Part shown: one piece after another, positions 28,675-36,924 of the stretch
Numbering within the stretch: the first letter of the stretch is position 1
Layout of the letters: the number at the start of each line of letters is the position of its first letter
Source: Sphingobium chungbukense
GTDB lineage: Bacteria > Pseudomonadota > Alphaproteobacteria > Sphingomonadales > Sphingomonadaceae
Direction of reading: 5' to 3'
DNA: 64,000 nt
NCBI RefSeq assembly: GCF_001005725.1
Contig: NZ_LBIC01000001.1
Span: 708,501-772,500 of the forward strand
The notes under the pieces: model-generated
What the model saw: only the letters and a program-made list of their open reading frames with translations
Database searches by the model: none
What the model was told of the DNA's origin: nothing
Made by a program: the position numbers and the translations under genes

Positions 28675-29340
28675 TTATATGGCGGGGTAACGCAGCCGGC
28701 CGATGAAGCGCGACAGGCTGAGGCGTTCGCCGCCGCCTATCCCCTTCCACTGCGCCTTGGCGCGTTCGAACCGCATCACGCCCTCGATCCGGCGGGCCAG
28801 GAAAGCACGGGTTTCGGTCCAATCCTCGCTCTCGTCATCGACGAAAACCAGCAGGGTCGCGGCATAAACGCCGGCCAGCGTCAGGCGCTTGGTATAATGG
28901 TTGAGATCGGTCGTCTCGTCGCCCGCCGCGCGCCACATGCCGTCCGCCGCGCGCCAGCCGAGCTTGGCGGCACGGGCGGCATGGCGAGGCATGGCGAGGA
29001 TCGCCTGCGCCCGGCGCAACGCTTCGCGGTCGCGCGCCAGAAGGGTGAGGCGGGTTTCGATGAGCGAGATGATGCGTCTGCGAATCGAGAGCGTGGCGAG
29101 TTTTTCCGGCGCCAGCGCATCCAGCATCCGCATGTCGATGCTGGCGAACCAGGCGTCGATTATGTCCATCGCCCCACCCGGAAAGGCCAGCGCCGCGATG
29201 TCGGAGTCGATGCCGCACTGCTCCGCCGCCATGGTCACCGCCTCCGCGCGCCAGCCATCGAAGGCGGCGTGGCGGGGCAATATGGGGGCAAGCGCGGCAC
29301 GCACTTCGTCCAGCGTCATATCTTGGTGCGTCGGTGTCAT
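28675..29340 (-). CDS. COQ9-family ubiquinone biosynthesis protein
   Basis: 221 residues, all helical, with the COQ9 signature: 'GWRAEAVTMAAEQCGIDSDIAALAFPGGAMDIIDAWFASIDMRML' (lipid-binding TetR-like fold) and 'AGDETTDLNHYTKRLTLAGVYAATLLVFVDD'. COQ9 binds isoprenoid quinone precursors and presents them to COQ7/UbiF-type hydroxylases at the membrane. It has no coq7 neighbour here. Transcribed toward feoAB with a 70-base gap, so it is probably separate. Confidence 0.9.
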   Translation of the reverse strand: MTPTHQDMTLDEVRAALAPILPRHAAFDGWRAEAVTMAAEQCGIDSDIAALAFPGGAMDIIDAWFASIDMRMLDALAPEKLATLSIRRRIISLIETRLTLLARDREALRRAQAILAMPRHAARAAKLGWRAADGMWRAAGDETTDLNHYTKRLTLAGVYAATLLVFVDDESEDWTETRAFLARRIEGVMRFERAKAQWKGIGGGERLSLSRFIGRLRYPAI

Positions 29341-29517
29341 GGCCGGGTTCTACGCGCCGCCGGGCGGGCGCACAAGCCTCAGCGCCGCTGGGGCCTGGTT
29401 CCGGTGCGGGATGATATTAGCCAGACTCGGCACAGGGAAAGCAAATCTTGGTGGGGTCACCAAAGGAAAGAGGGTTGAAGCGGCCACGATGGTCGCTTAG
29501 CTGGCATCGGTGAATCC

Positions 29518-29534
29518 AGTTGCAATATGCAACT
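29518..29534. promoter_or_regulatory. Perfect palindromic operator upstream of the old yellow enzyme gene
   Basis: AGTTGCA-ATA-TGCAACT, a perfect 7+7 inverted repeat with a 3-base centre, ending 18 bases before the start codon at 29553. This is the size and spacing of MarR/HxlR-type operators. No regulator is adjacent. Confidence 0.6.
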
Positions 29535-29552
29535 TCAAAGAGGGAATATGTC

Positions 29553-30635
29553 ATGGCCAATCTGTTCGAACCGGTGCGACTTGGCGCCATCCAGGCCTCC
29601 AACCGCGTGCTGATGGCGCCGCTGACCCGCGCCCGTGCGACCCGCGACCATGTGCCGACGTCGATCATGGCGGATTATTATCGCCAGCGCGCTTCGGCGG
29701 GGCTGATCATCAGCGAGGGCGTCGGCGTCTCGCAGCAGGGTCTGGGCTGGCCCTATGCGGCGGGCCTGTGGTCGGCCGAGCAGGTCCAGGGCTGGAAACC
29801 GGTGACGGCGGCCGTGCACGAGGCGGGCGGACGCATCTTCGCCCAGCTCTGGCATATGGGGCGGCTGGTGCATAGCAGCGTGACGGGCGAGCAGCCGGTA
29901 TCCCCCAGCCCGATCACGGCGCCCGGCCGTGCGCACACCTATGAGGGCAACAAATCCTATGAGCAGCCGCGCGCGCTGGACGTCGAGGAAATTCCCGATG
30001 TCATCCAGACCTATGTGACCGCCGCGCGCAACGCGATCGAGGCCGGATTCGACGGGGTTCAGATCCACGGCGCCAACGGCTATCTGATCGATGAATTCCT
30101 GCGCGACGGCGTCAACAGGCGGGAGGACGCCTATGGCGGTCCGCCGGAAAATCGTGTGCGTCTGCTGCGGGAGATCACGCAGGCGGTGGCCGATGCCATC
30201 GGTGCGGACCGGACAGCGGTGCGCCTGTCGCTGAACGGTGACACGCAGGGCACCGACGACAGCGATCCCGCCAGCCTGTCGCTCGCGGTGGCGAAGGCGC
30301 TGGACCCGATCGGGCTTGCCTTCCTCGAACTGCGCGAATTGCGGCCCGACGGCACGCGCGGCGCCACCAATGTGCCGCGCCAGTCGCCGCTCATCCGCCA
30401 GCATTATGCGGGGCCGCTGGTCCTCAACAGCGACTATGACACGGCCCGGGCCCAGGCCGATCTGGACAGCGGGCTGGCGCAGGCGATCAGCTTCGGCCGG
30501 CCCTTCATTGCCAATCCGGACCTGCCGGAACGGCTGTCGTCCGGCGCATCGCTCAACCCGTTGCAGGAGGAGACATTATATACGCAGGGCGCCGAAGGCT
30601 ATGTCGATTACCCGGCGCTGGAAAAGGTGGCCTGA
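29553..30635 (+). CDS. Alkene reductase, old yellow enzyme family
   Basis: FMN-dependent ene-reductase acting on activated C=C bonds, nitro compounds or maleimides. 360 residues from the ATG at 29553 (GAGGGA upstream). 'IHGANGYLIDEFLRDGVNRREDAYGG' carries the substrate-anchoring His and Asn of the NemA/XenB branch; 'RVLMAPLTRARA' and 'SFGRPFIANPDLPERL' are the FMN contacts. The palindrome in front suggests induction by electrophiles through a MarR-like repressor located elsewhere. It is named by family only. Confidence 0.9.
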   Translation: MANLFEPVRLGAIQASNRVLMAPLTRARATRDHVPTSIMADYYRQRASAGLIISEGVGVSQQGLGWPYAAGLWSAEQVQGWKPVTAAVHEAGGRIFAQLWHMGRLVHSSVTGEQPVSPSPITAPGRAHTYEGNKSYEQPRALDVEEIPDVIQTYVTAARNAIEAGFDGVQIHGANGYLIDEFLRDGVNRREDAYGGPPENRVRLLREITQAVADAIGADRTAVRLSLNGDTQGTDDSDPASLSLAVAKALDPIGLAFLELRELRPDGTRGATNVPRQSPLIRQHYAGPLVLNSDYDTARAQADLDSGLAQAISFGRPFIANPDLPERLSSGASLNPLQEETLYTQGAEGYVDYPALEKVA

Positions 30636-30640
30636 ACGAA

Positions 30641-30669
30641 AAAGGGCCGCTCCATCGGGCGGCCCTTTT
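30641..30669. terminator. Bidirectional terminator between the ene-reductase gene and ribH
   Basis: AAAGGGCCGC (30641-30650) pairs with GCGGCCCTTT (30659-30668), with A-run before and T-run after, ideal for both converging genes. Confidence 0.88.
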
Positions 30670-30689
30670 CTCCGTCGGCGATCGCGGGT

Positions 30690-31112
30690 TCAGACGGCGA
30701 ATTTCTCGCGCAGGGCGAGCATGGCCATGGCCGCCTTGGCGGCTTCGCCACCCTTGTCCTTTTCCTGCTTTTTCGCGCGGGTCAGCGCCTGGGCTTCATT
30801 CTCGACCGTCAATATGCCGTTGCCGATCGGAATGCCGTCCATGCTGAGCGCCATCAGCCCGCGCGCGCTCTCGTTCGACACCACTTCGAAATGATAGGTT
30901 TCGCCGCGGATCACCACGCCGATCGCGATAAAGCCGTCATAGCGGCCGGTTTCCGCCGCCAGCGCCACCGCGCCGGGAATTTCCAGCGCGCCCGGAACCG
31001 TCACCACCTCATATTTATGCCCTTCATCGTCCAGCGCAGCGACGGCGCCTTCGATCAGCAGGTCGTTGAGATGGTCGTAGAAGCGTGCCTCGACAATCAG
31101 GAACTTGGCCAC
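30690..31112 (-). CDS. ribH: 6,7-dimethyl-8-ribityllumazine synthase
   Basis: Penultimate step of riboflavin synthesis, condensing the RibA-pathway pyrimidine with 3,4-dihydroxybutanone 4-phosphate. 140 residues with '[41 protein letters not shown]' and '[17 protein letters not shown]', the conserved lumazine-synthase core. It follows ribBX by 11 bases and ends the minus-strand rib run at the bidirectional terminator. Confidence 0.95.
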   Translation of the reverse strand: MAKFLIVEARFYDHLNDLLIEGAVAALDDEGHKYEVVTVPGALEIPGAVALAAETGRYDGFIAIGVVIRGETYHFEVVSNESARGLMALSMDGIPIGNGILTVENEAQALTRAKKQEKDKGGEAAKAAMAMLALREKFAV

Positions 31113-31123
31113 GATATATCCCC

Positions 31124-32407
31124 TTAAAGCTCGATTGCCCGCTGCCCAACCACGGCCAGGTCATAGCCGTCAAGCGCGATCAGGCTGTGGTGGCTGTTGG
31201 TGAGCAGGATCATGTCGTGCACGCCAAGGTCCGCCAGGATCTGCGCACCCACGCCATAGTCGCGCAATTCGTCCATGCCGGAGCCGGGCTGTCCGGCATG
31301 ATGGCGCAGGATGCGGCTGATGAATTCGCCCGGCGCCTGGCTCGTCAGGGCGACGATGATGCCCGATCCATGGTCGGCGATCAGTTCCATCGACTTGGCG
31401 AGCAGGCCGTTGCGCGACCCGTTGGCGCCGTAGACATCGTCCAGCAGCGAAAGCTGGTGCATGCGGACCAGCGTCGGTTCGTCGGGGCTGACATTGCCCT
31501 TCTGCAGCACGAGCTGCTCGGTCTGGGTCGCCTTGTTGTAGAAGCTGATCGCTTTCCAGTCGCCGCCCCACTGGCTGCGGAAGACGGTTTCGGCACGGCG
31601 TTCGACCATATGATCATGCCGGCGGCGATAGGCGATCAGATCGCGGATCGTGCCGATCTTCATCTTGTGCTTCTGGGCGAAGGGGATGAGGTCGTCCAGG
31701 CGCGCCATGGTGCCGTCGTCCTTCATCACCTCGCAGATGACGCCGGACGGGTTGAGGCCGGCCAGCCGCGCCACGTCCACCGCCGCCTCGGTATGGCCGG
31801 TGCGCACCAGCACGCCGCCGTCCTTGGCCACCAGGGGGAAGACATGGCCCGGGGTGACGATATCCTCGCGGCTCTTCGATCCGTCGATCGCGACGGAGAT
31901 GGTGCGGGCGCGGTCGGCGGCGCTGATGCCGGTGGTGACGCCTTCGCGCGCCTCGATCGACACGGTGAAGGCGGTTTCATGCCGGGTGCCGTTGTTGCGG
32001 CTCATCAGGCCCAGGCCCAGATGATCGACCCGGTCCTTGGTCAGCGCCAGGCAGATAAGGCCGCGGCCATGCGTCGCCATGAAATTGATCGCATCGGGTG
32101 TCGCCATCTGCGCCGGGATCACCAGATCGCCCTCATTTTCCCGATCCTCGTCATCGACCAGAATGAACATGCGGCCGTTGCGGGCTTCGTTGATGATCTC
32201 CTCGGGTGAGGCGAGCGCGGTGCCGCCCTCCCGCTTGGCGAGATAGGCTTCCAGCTTCCCCAGCGTTTCGGCGGTCGGGTTCCAGTCGCTCTCGCCCAGC
32301 TTGCGCAGCGAATTGGCATGCAGCCCGGCGGCGCGGGCCAGACCGGAACGGGACAGGCCACCATCGGTGACGAGCGAACGGACGGTATCGATGAGGGCTG
32401 ATGACAC
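31124..32407 (-). CDS. ribB: RibBX-type DHBP synthase with N-terminal helix-turn-helix
   Basis: 427 residues in three parts. Residues 15-57 are an XRE-like helix-turn-helix ('[20 protein letters not shown]'). Residues 66-270 are DHBP synthase, which makes the four-carbon unit of riboflavin, with 'DDEDREN' at 85-91 and 'TGHTEA' at 203-208. Residues 275-427 are a GTP cyclohydrolase II-like domain that has lost the zinc cysteines: the region '[19 protein letters not shown]' has no Cys where RibA has its Cys triad, as in the RibBX variants of Proteobacteria. A separate RibA must exist elsewhere. A perfect inverted repeat lies 47 bases upstream. Confidence 0.9.
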   Translation of the reverse strand: MSSALIDTVRSLVTDGGLSRSGLARAAGLHANSLRKLGESDWNPTAETLGKLEAYLAKREGGTALASPEEIINEARNGRMFILVDDEDRENEGDLVIPAQMATPDAINFMATHGRGLICLALTKDRVDHLGLGLMSRNNGTRHETAFTVSIEAREGVTTGISAADRARTISVAIDGSKSREDIVTPGHVFPLVAKDGGVLVRTGHTEAAVDVARLAGLNPSGVICEVMKDDGTMARLDDLIPFAQKHKMKIGTIRDLIAYRRRHDHMVERRAETVFRSQWGGDWKAISFYNKATQTEQLVLQKGNVSPDEPTLVRMHQLSLLDDVYGANGSRNGLLAKSMELIADHGSGIIVALTSQAPGEFISRILRHHAGQPGSGMDELRDYGVGAQILADLGVHDMILLTNSHHSLIALDGYDLAVVGQRAIEL

Positions 32408-32453
32408 GGAACGACTCCTTTCCCGATCTGGGACGTGGAGCGCATATCACACT

Positions 32454-32487
32454 GCGATGTGATTTGTTCAAGCACAAATCACATCGC
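32454..32487. promoter_or_regulatory. Perfect 14-bp inverted repeat upstream of ribBX, candidate operator
   Basis: GCGATGTGATTTGT (32454-32467) and ACAAATCACATCGC (32474-32487) flank a 6-base centre, between the ribE stop and ribBX start. No T-run follows, so it is not a terminator. The HTH domain at the N-terminus of the downstream protein makes autoregulation a natural guess. Confidence 0.6.
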
Positions 32488-32510
32488 GCACTGCATTTTG
32501 TTCGGCCCGG

Positions 32511-33125
32511 TCAGGCTGCCCGGTTGCGCAACGCCTGCATGCGGTCGAGATAGCGGGCCAGCACATCGATCTCCAGATTGAAGGCGCGTCCTTTGGGCAG
32601 GCCATCCAGCGTCGTCGCGGCTGCGGTGTGGGGAATGATGTTCAGGCCGAAATGCACGCCGCCGTCGGGCTGATCCTCCACCATGTTGACCGTCAGCGAG
32701 ATGCCGTCGACAGTGATCGATCCCTTGGCGGCCAGGGCTGGTGCCAGTGCGGCGGGCGCGGCGATGACGAGGCGGGTCGAATCGCCCTCTGCCGTGGCTG
32801 ACACCAAGATGCCGATACCGTCGACATGGCCGGTGACGATATGGCCGCCCAGCTCATCCCCGACCTTCAGCGCGCGTTCGAGGTTGAGGCGGCCGCCCAC
32901 CTTCCACAGGTCCGGTGCGGTGCGGGCGACGGTTTCGGCGGACAGGTCGACCGCGAACCAGTCGGGCCCCTTTTCCACCACGGTCAGGCAGGCACCCGAA
33001 CAGGCGATCGATGCGCCGATGGCGACGCCTTCCATGTCATAGGCGCAGCCGATGACGAGGCGCAGGTCGCCGCGCTGGTCCGCCGCGCGGATGGTGCCGA
33101 TGTCGGTGATGATGCCGGTGAACAT
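32511..33125 (-). CDS. ribE: Riboflavin synthase alpha chain
   Basis: Dismutates two lumazines into riboflavin and a pyrimidine. 204 residues with the two tandem lumazine-binding barrels: the N-terminal 'MFTGIITDIGTIRAA', 'SIACSGACLTVVEKG', and the second 'GHIVTGHVDGIGILVSA' and 'SITVDGISLTVNMVE'. Part of ribD-ribE-ribBX-ribH on the minus strand, but 104-106 base gaps on both sides leave space for internal promoters. Confidence 0.95.
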   Translation of the reverse strand: MFTGIITDIGTIRAADQRGDLRLVIGCAYDMEGVAIGASIACSGACLTVVEKGPDWFAVDLSAETVARTAPDLWKVGGRLNLERALKVGDELGGHIVTGHVDGIGILVSATAEGDSTRLVIAAPAALAPALAAKGSITVDGISLTVNMVEDQPDGGVHFGLNIIPHTAAATTLDGLPKGRAFNLEIDVLARYLDRMQALRNRAA

Positions 33126-33165
33126 GAAGCGGGGCCTGTCAATTCCGTGGGACGTGCGCCGTGAT

Positions 33166-33234
33166 CTAGAGCGATTTCACATAAGATGGAACATCTGAAG
33201 GCGCGGAAATCGCGGAAAGCAAGGACGCGCTCTA
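33166..33234. repeat. Dispersed repeat, family B, copy 1, overlapping the ribD stop
   Basis: Begins CTAGAGCGATTTC and contains GATGGAA and GGAAATCGCGGAAA; TAGAGCG (33167-33173) is inverted as CGCTCTA (33228-33234). GCGATTTC/GAAATCGC form an inner palindrome. A second copy, reversed, is at 58069-58120. The last bases of this copy supply the ribD stop codon. Confidence 0.7.
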
Positions 33235-34185
33235 TGCCTTCCGGCTTCTCCCGTACACTTCCAGCCGGTCATGGCCCAATCGTCGTTCGTCGCTGAGGCG
33301 CCACCTGCCATGCGCCTCGGCAAGGTCGGTCAGGCCGATATCGCCGATGCCCGCCAGCCCTTTGCCGATCACGATCGGCGCGCGGTAGAGCAGCAGGCGG
33401 TCGACCAGATCGGCGCGCAGGAAGGCGGCGGCGGTGCGGGCGCCGCCTTCGACCAGAAGGTGGTCGACATGGGCCAAGGCGGCAATATCCTCCGGCGTGG
33501 CGATCCGTTCCCATCCCTCCGGCGCATCGCCATGGCTGAGCAGCAGGCGACGGGGCGAGCGGTCTTCCAGACCGGCCAAGCGCACGTCGAGGCGCGGCGC
33601 ATCGGCGCGCAGCGTGCCGCCGCCCACCAATATGGCGTCATGGCGCGCCCGTTCCAGATGGGCATGGGCACGGGCGTCTGGGCCGGTGATCCAGCGGCTG
33701 GATCCGTCGCTGAGCGCGATCCGCCCGTCCAGCGACAGGCCGAGCTTGAGCGTGACCGCCGGGCGGCCGAGCGTCTGGCGCAGCACGAAGCCGCACATCG
33801 CGGCGGCGGCTTCCTCCGCCATCAGCCCCATTTCGACGGCGATGCCGCGCTTGCGCAGCCAGGCGGCGCCCTGCCCGTCGGTGCGCGGATCGGGATCGCG
33901 CAGCGCGATGACGACGCGGCGCACCCCGGCACGGACCATCAGATCGGCGCAGCGCGGGCCACGCGGGGAAAGGTGGAAACATGGTTCCAGCGTCACATAG
34001 GCGGTGGCGCCCCGCGCGCGGTCCATCGCTTCGTCCAGTGCCTGCGCCTCGGCATGGGGGCGGCCGCCCTTCTGCGTCCAGCCGCGTCCGACGACCCGGC
34101 CGTCCTTGACGATCAGGCAGCCGACATTGGGATTGGGCGTCGAAAGGCCGCGCCCGCGTTCCGACAGGGCGATGGCGACAGCCAT
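33232..34185 (-). CDS. ribD: Bifunctional diaminohydroxyphosphoribosylaminopyrimidine deaminase / reductase
   Basis: Second and third steps of the pyrimidine branch of riboflavin synthesis. 317 residues from the ATG at 34185. The deaminase zinc site 'PHAEAQALD' with 'TLEPCFHLSPRGPRCADLM' is at about 45-85; the reductase region has 'LKLGLSLDGRIALSDGSSRWITG' and 'HVDHLLVEGGARTAAAFL'. Homologues usually begin about 6 residues earlier ('TDRRF' is encoded in frame just upstream but has no ATG/GTG/TTG), so the true start is uncertain. It lies 56 bases after the small membrane gene. Confidence 0.92.
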   Translation of the reverse strand: MAVAIALSERGRGLSTPNPNVGCLIVKDGRVVGRGWTQKGGRPHAEAQALDEAMDRARGATAYVTLEPCFHLSPRGPRCADLMVRAGVRRVVIALRDPDPRTDGQGAAWLRKRGIAVEMGLMAEEAAAAMCGFVLRQTLGRPAVTLKLGLSLDGRIALSDGSSRWITGPDARAHAHLERARHDAILVGGGTLRADAPRLDVRLAGLEDRSPRRLLLSHGDAPEGWERIATPEDIAALAHVDHLLVEGGARTAAAFLRADLVDRLLLYRAPIVIGKGLAGIGDIGLTDLAEAHGRWRLSDERRLGHDRLEVYGRSRKA

Positions 34186-34241
34186 GAAGCGCCGGTCCGT
34201 TGCGGGATCGGCGGGCGGAACGACGGCTTTGGAACGGGTGC

Positions 34242-34757
34242 TCAGGGCTGGCTCGCTCCCGCCCCGCGCTTTTCGTCCGCCTCCGCCTTGGCAAGCCGGG
34301 CGTCGAGCTGGGCGTTGACATATTTCAACGCCTCCTTGCGACGCGCGCCGTTGCGGGCGGCTTCTTCCTTCCACTCGATGCCGAAGGCGTCCGCGAATCC
34401 CTGCATCCGCTTCTGCTCCTTGGCCAGCGCAGCCTCGCTTTTGGCGAGGTCGATCTTCTGCTGGAGGATGATCGCGGCGTCGGACCGGTTGGCGTCCCAG
34501 CTCTCGACATAGATGATCTTGTTGCGGGTCGGCATGGTGTTGGTGTTGGCGTCGACGATGAAGGCCCAGATGATGACCCAGGTGAGCGCGACGGACAGGC
34601 CCAGCAACGGCCATTTATGGGGTTGGTCCTTGCCAAAATAGCTCCACAGGTCGCTGAGCGCGCTCTTGGGGGACACCGGACGGGGGAAGATCGCCATGGC
34701 GCCGATATAGGGCAAGCCGGGGCCGGATGCAAAAGCGCTGTTGTCCAACGCGGTCAT
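34242..34757 (-). CDS. Small membrane protein with coiled coil, unknown function
   Basis: 171 residues from ATG 34757. One transmembrane helix ('WPLLGLSVALTWVIIWAFIV', about 54-73) precedes a long charged helix ('SDAAIILQQKIDLAKSEAAL') likely to form a coiled coil. No family was recognised. Its end is 56 bases before the ribD ATG, and it follows tonB by 23 bases, so it links a TonB energiser with the riboflavin genes, perhaps only by operon position. Confidence 0.7.
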   Translation of the reverse strand: MTALDNSAFASGPGLPYIGAMAIFPRPVSPKSALSDLWSYFGKDQPHKWPLLGLSVALTWVIIWAFIVDANTNTMPTRNKIIYVESWDANRSDAAIILQQKIDLAKSEAALAKEQKRMQGFADAFGIEWKEEAARNGARRKEALKYVNAQLDARLAKAEADEKRGAGASQP

Positions 34758-34780
34758 GACCGGCCCCCTTTGCTTTGATT

Positions 34781-35479
34781 TCAGACGTCTGCGAGGCGGA
34801 AATAGACCGTCAGCACCTTGGTCGAACTGACCGCCAACCCATCCCGAGTCGCCGGGCGGAAACGCCATTTGCGCAAGGCGTGGCGCTGGGTGGTGAGCCA
34901 GAAGGATTCATCGGTGGCCGACAATCGTTCGATGTCGATGACATGGCCGTCCGCGGCGATGGTCACGCGGACGGTGACCTTGCCCTCCATTCCCTGCCGG
35001 ACCATCGTGCCGGGATAGTCGGGTTGAAAGGCGGCGAGGGCGCGCGGATCGATCGAGGCGTCGACCAGCACCGGATCGGGCATGGGCGGCGTGACCGGTG
35101 GCGTGATCTCGATTCCCTTGCCATTGTCCATGCCGGCAAAGGGCTTGGCTTCGGCCTTGTAGCCCGTCTCGGACGGGGGAGGGGTGACGACCGGTTTTTC
35201 CACCACGGTCGGATGGGATTGCGGCTCGACCTTGCTTTCGGTTTCCGGCGGCGTCTGTTCCGGAGGCGGCGGATCGTCCGGCACGGCATAGGTCCTCAAT
35301 ATGTCCGGCTTGAAGGTGTCGATCATTTCCTTGGGCATCAGCAGGAATATCCCGGCCGCCAGCGCATGGATGGCCACCGCGCCGCCTATGCCGATCGGGG
35401 ACCGGCCGCCGCTGCGGTAGCCGGAAGATCCTTCGCCGCCTGTCGCCCCGCCTGCTGTCCGCAACATCATCAGTCGCAT
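34781..35479 (-). CDS. tonB: TonB-family energy transducer
   Basis: 232 residues from ATG 35479 (GGAGGG upstream). One N-terminal helix ('GGAVAIHALAAGIFLLM') anchors it in the inner membrane, followed by a Pro-rich spacer ('DDPPPPEQTPPETES') and a C-terminal TonB domain ('PDYPGTMVRQGMEGKVTVRVTIAADG' ... 'ALRKWRFRPATRDG'). It transmits proton-motive force to outer-membrane TonB-dependent receptors, numerous in sphingomonads. No exbB/exbD is adjacent. An ATGTTGCAACAT palindrome is upstream. Confidence 0.9.
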   Translation of the reverse strand: MRLMMLRTAGGATGGEGSSGYRSGGRSPIGIGGAVAIHALAAGIFLLMPKEMIDTFKPDILRTYAVPDDPPPPEQTPPETESKVEPQSHPTVVEKPVVTPPPSETGYKAEAKPFAGMDNGKGIEITPPVTPPMPDPVLVDASIDPRALAAFQPDYPGTMVRQGMEGKVTVRVTIAADGHVIDIERLSATDESFWLTTQRHALRKWRFRPATRDGLAVSSTKVLTVYFRLADV

Positions 35480-35525
35480 ATCGCACCCTCCAGTTGCGCG
35501 ATTCTCCATGGGATCGCAATGTGAT

Positions 35526-35558
35526 GATACAACATTTTCCTATGATATGTTGCAACAT
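35526..35558. promoter_or_regulatory. Palindrome and direct repeats upstream of tonB
   Basis: ATGTTGCAACAT (35547-35558) is a perfect 12-bp palindrome. On the minus strand ATGTTG followed by TATCAT occurs twice across this interval. No known operator was matched. Confidence 0.4.
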
Positions 35559-35595
35559 TAATTTTGAGGAGGCGATGACCTTTGCGGAAAGCGGT

Positions 35596-36861
35596 TTACA
35601 GCAGGGTGTCGATCGCGTGGAGGGCAAGGCCGACCAGCCCGCCGACCAGCGTACCGTTGATGCGGATATATTGCAGGTCGCGGCCGACCGCATGTTCCAG
35701 CCGGCTGGTGACGGTGCCCGCGTCCCAGCCGCGCACGGTTTCGCTGACCAGCTTGACGATCGAGTCGCCATAGCTGGCCGTGGCCCCCACGGCGGCACGG
35801 CGCATGAAGCGGTTGATCAGCAGTCGCAGCCGGGCATCGTCCTGAAGCGTGCCGCCCAGTTGGCGCAGCGCTTCGCCCAGCCGCCCGGCCATCGCCTTGC
35901 CCGGATCGCGCACCGCCCGCAGCAGGCCTGTGCGCGCCTGCTCCCACAGGCCGTCGATCCAGCGCTGCATTGCCGGATTGTCGACGATCTCGTCGCGGAC
36001 GCGGGCGACGCGGGCCTGCGTCTCCGGATCGAATTGCAAGTCGGCGGCGAGCTTTGCCATGCCTTCCTCCGCCTTCAGCCGCAGGCTGTGGCCGGGATCG
36101 TCGGCCATGTCGGCGAGCAGCCTGCGCAGACCGTCGATGATCGCATTGGCAAGATTCTCGTCGAGGCCGGTCCAGCGCAATATCTTGCCCGATCGGTCAT
36201 GCACCATCTGGCGGATCAGATGGTCGTTCGCCTCCAGCGTACGGTCGGCCCAGTGAATGATGCCGTCCATCACCGGGGCATGGCGGCCATCGCGCATGGC
36301 CGCTTCCAACGCCTGCCCGATCAGGGGGGCGAGGTTCATGGCGCGCAGCCGATGGGCGATGGTGCCCTTCACCATGCCGCCGAGGCGTTCCTGGTCCAGT
36401 GCCTCCAATATGTCGGCGGCGAGGCGGGAGGCGCCCTCGCGCAGCCTGCCGTCGCCGCCGGACGGGCTGGACAGGAATCGCCCCGCCGCACCGGCCATGT
36501 CCAGCCGCTGCATTCGCCGGGCGACCACGGCGGGTGTCAGGAAATTGTCGCGCAGGAAAAGAGCGAGCGTGTCCCCGATCCGGTCCTTGTTGCGGGGGAT
36601 GATCGCGGTGTGCGGGATCGGCAGGCCGAGCGGATGACGAAACAGCGCCGTCACGGCGAACCAGTCGGCCAGGCCGCCGACCATCGCCGCCTCGGCAAAG
36701 GCCTGGACGAAGCCGATTGCGGGATGAAGATGTGCGGTGGCCCGGGCGGCGAGGAAGAGCGCCGCCATCGCCATCAGCATGCCCGTGGCCACCAGCCGCA
36801 TGCGCCGCGCCGGATGGATGGGGCTGTCGGCATCGGGCCGGGGCAGGGCGAGCAACTTCAT
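35596..36861 (-). CDS. DUF445 membrane protein
   Basis: 421 residues from ATG 36861 (GGGAG upstream). An N-terminal hydrophobic pair (about 22-45) is followed by 'GFVQAFAEAAMVGGLADWFAVTALFRHPLGLPIPHTAIIPRNKDRIG', the hallmark of DUF445 proteins, then a long helical domain and a C-terminal helix ending near 'GTLVGGLVGLALHAIDTLL'. Members are inner-membrane proteins of unknown function. It sits between the RND pump and tonB, likely its own unit. Confidence 0.88.
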   Translation of the reverse strand: MKLLALPRPDADSPIHPARRMRLVATGMLMAMAALFLAARATAHLHPAIGFVQAFAEAAMVGGLADWFAVTALFRHPLGLPIPHTAIIPRNKDRIGDTLALFLRDNFLTPAVVARRMQRLDMAGAAGRFLSSPSGGDGRLREGASRLAADILEALDQERLGGMVKGTIAHRLRAMNLAPLIGQALEAAMRDGRHAPVMDGIIHWADRTLEANDHLIRQMVHDRSGKILRWTGLDENLANAIIDGLRRLLADMADDPGHSLRLKAEEGMAKLAADLQFDPETQARVARVRDEIVDNPAMQRWIDGLWEQARTGLLRAVRDPGKAMAGRLGEALRQLGGTLQDDARLRLLINRFMRRAAVGATASYGDSIVKLVSETVRGWDAGTVTSRLEHAVGRDLQYIRINGTLVGGLVGLALHAIDTLL

Positions 36862-36924
36862 CACTCTCCCAACGGTTACGCCGCCGTTTCGTTCAGGCAA
36901 GCGCTTCTTTTCCCGGCCGCGCCT

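Noticed and set aside
29417..29668. 83-codon frame opposite the ene-reductase leader
   Set aside because: Overlaps the operator and start of a well-supported gene on the other strand; composition is not coding-like.
32449..32494. CRP-type site (TGTGA...TCACA) upstream of ribBX
   Set aside because: The half-sites are 14-16 bases apart, too far for CRP; the longer perfect palindrome explains it better.
32408..34241. FMN riboswitch for the rib genes
   Set aside because: None of the gaps before ribD, ribE or ribBX has the conserved RFN helices; all are short and partly repeats.
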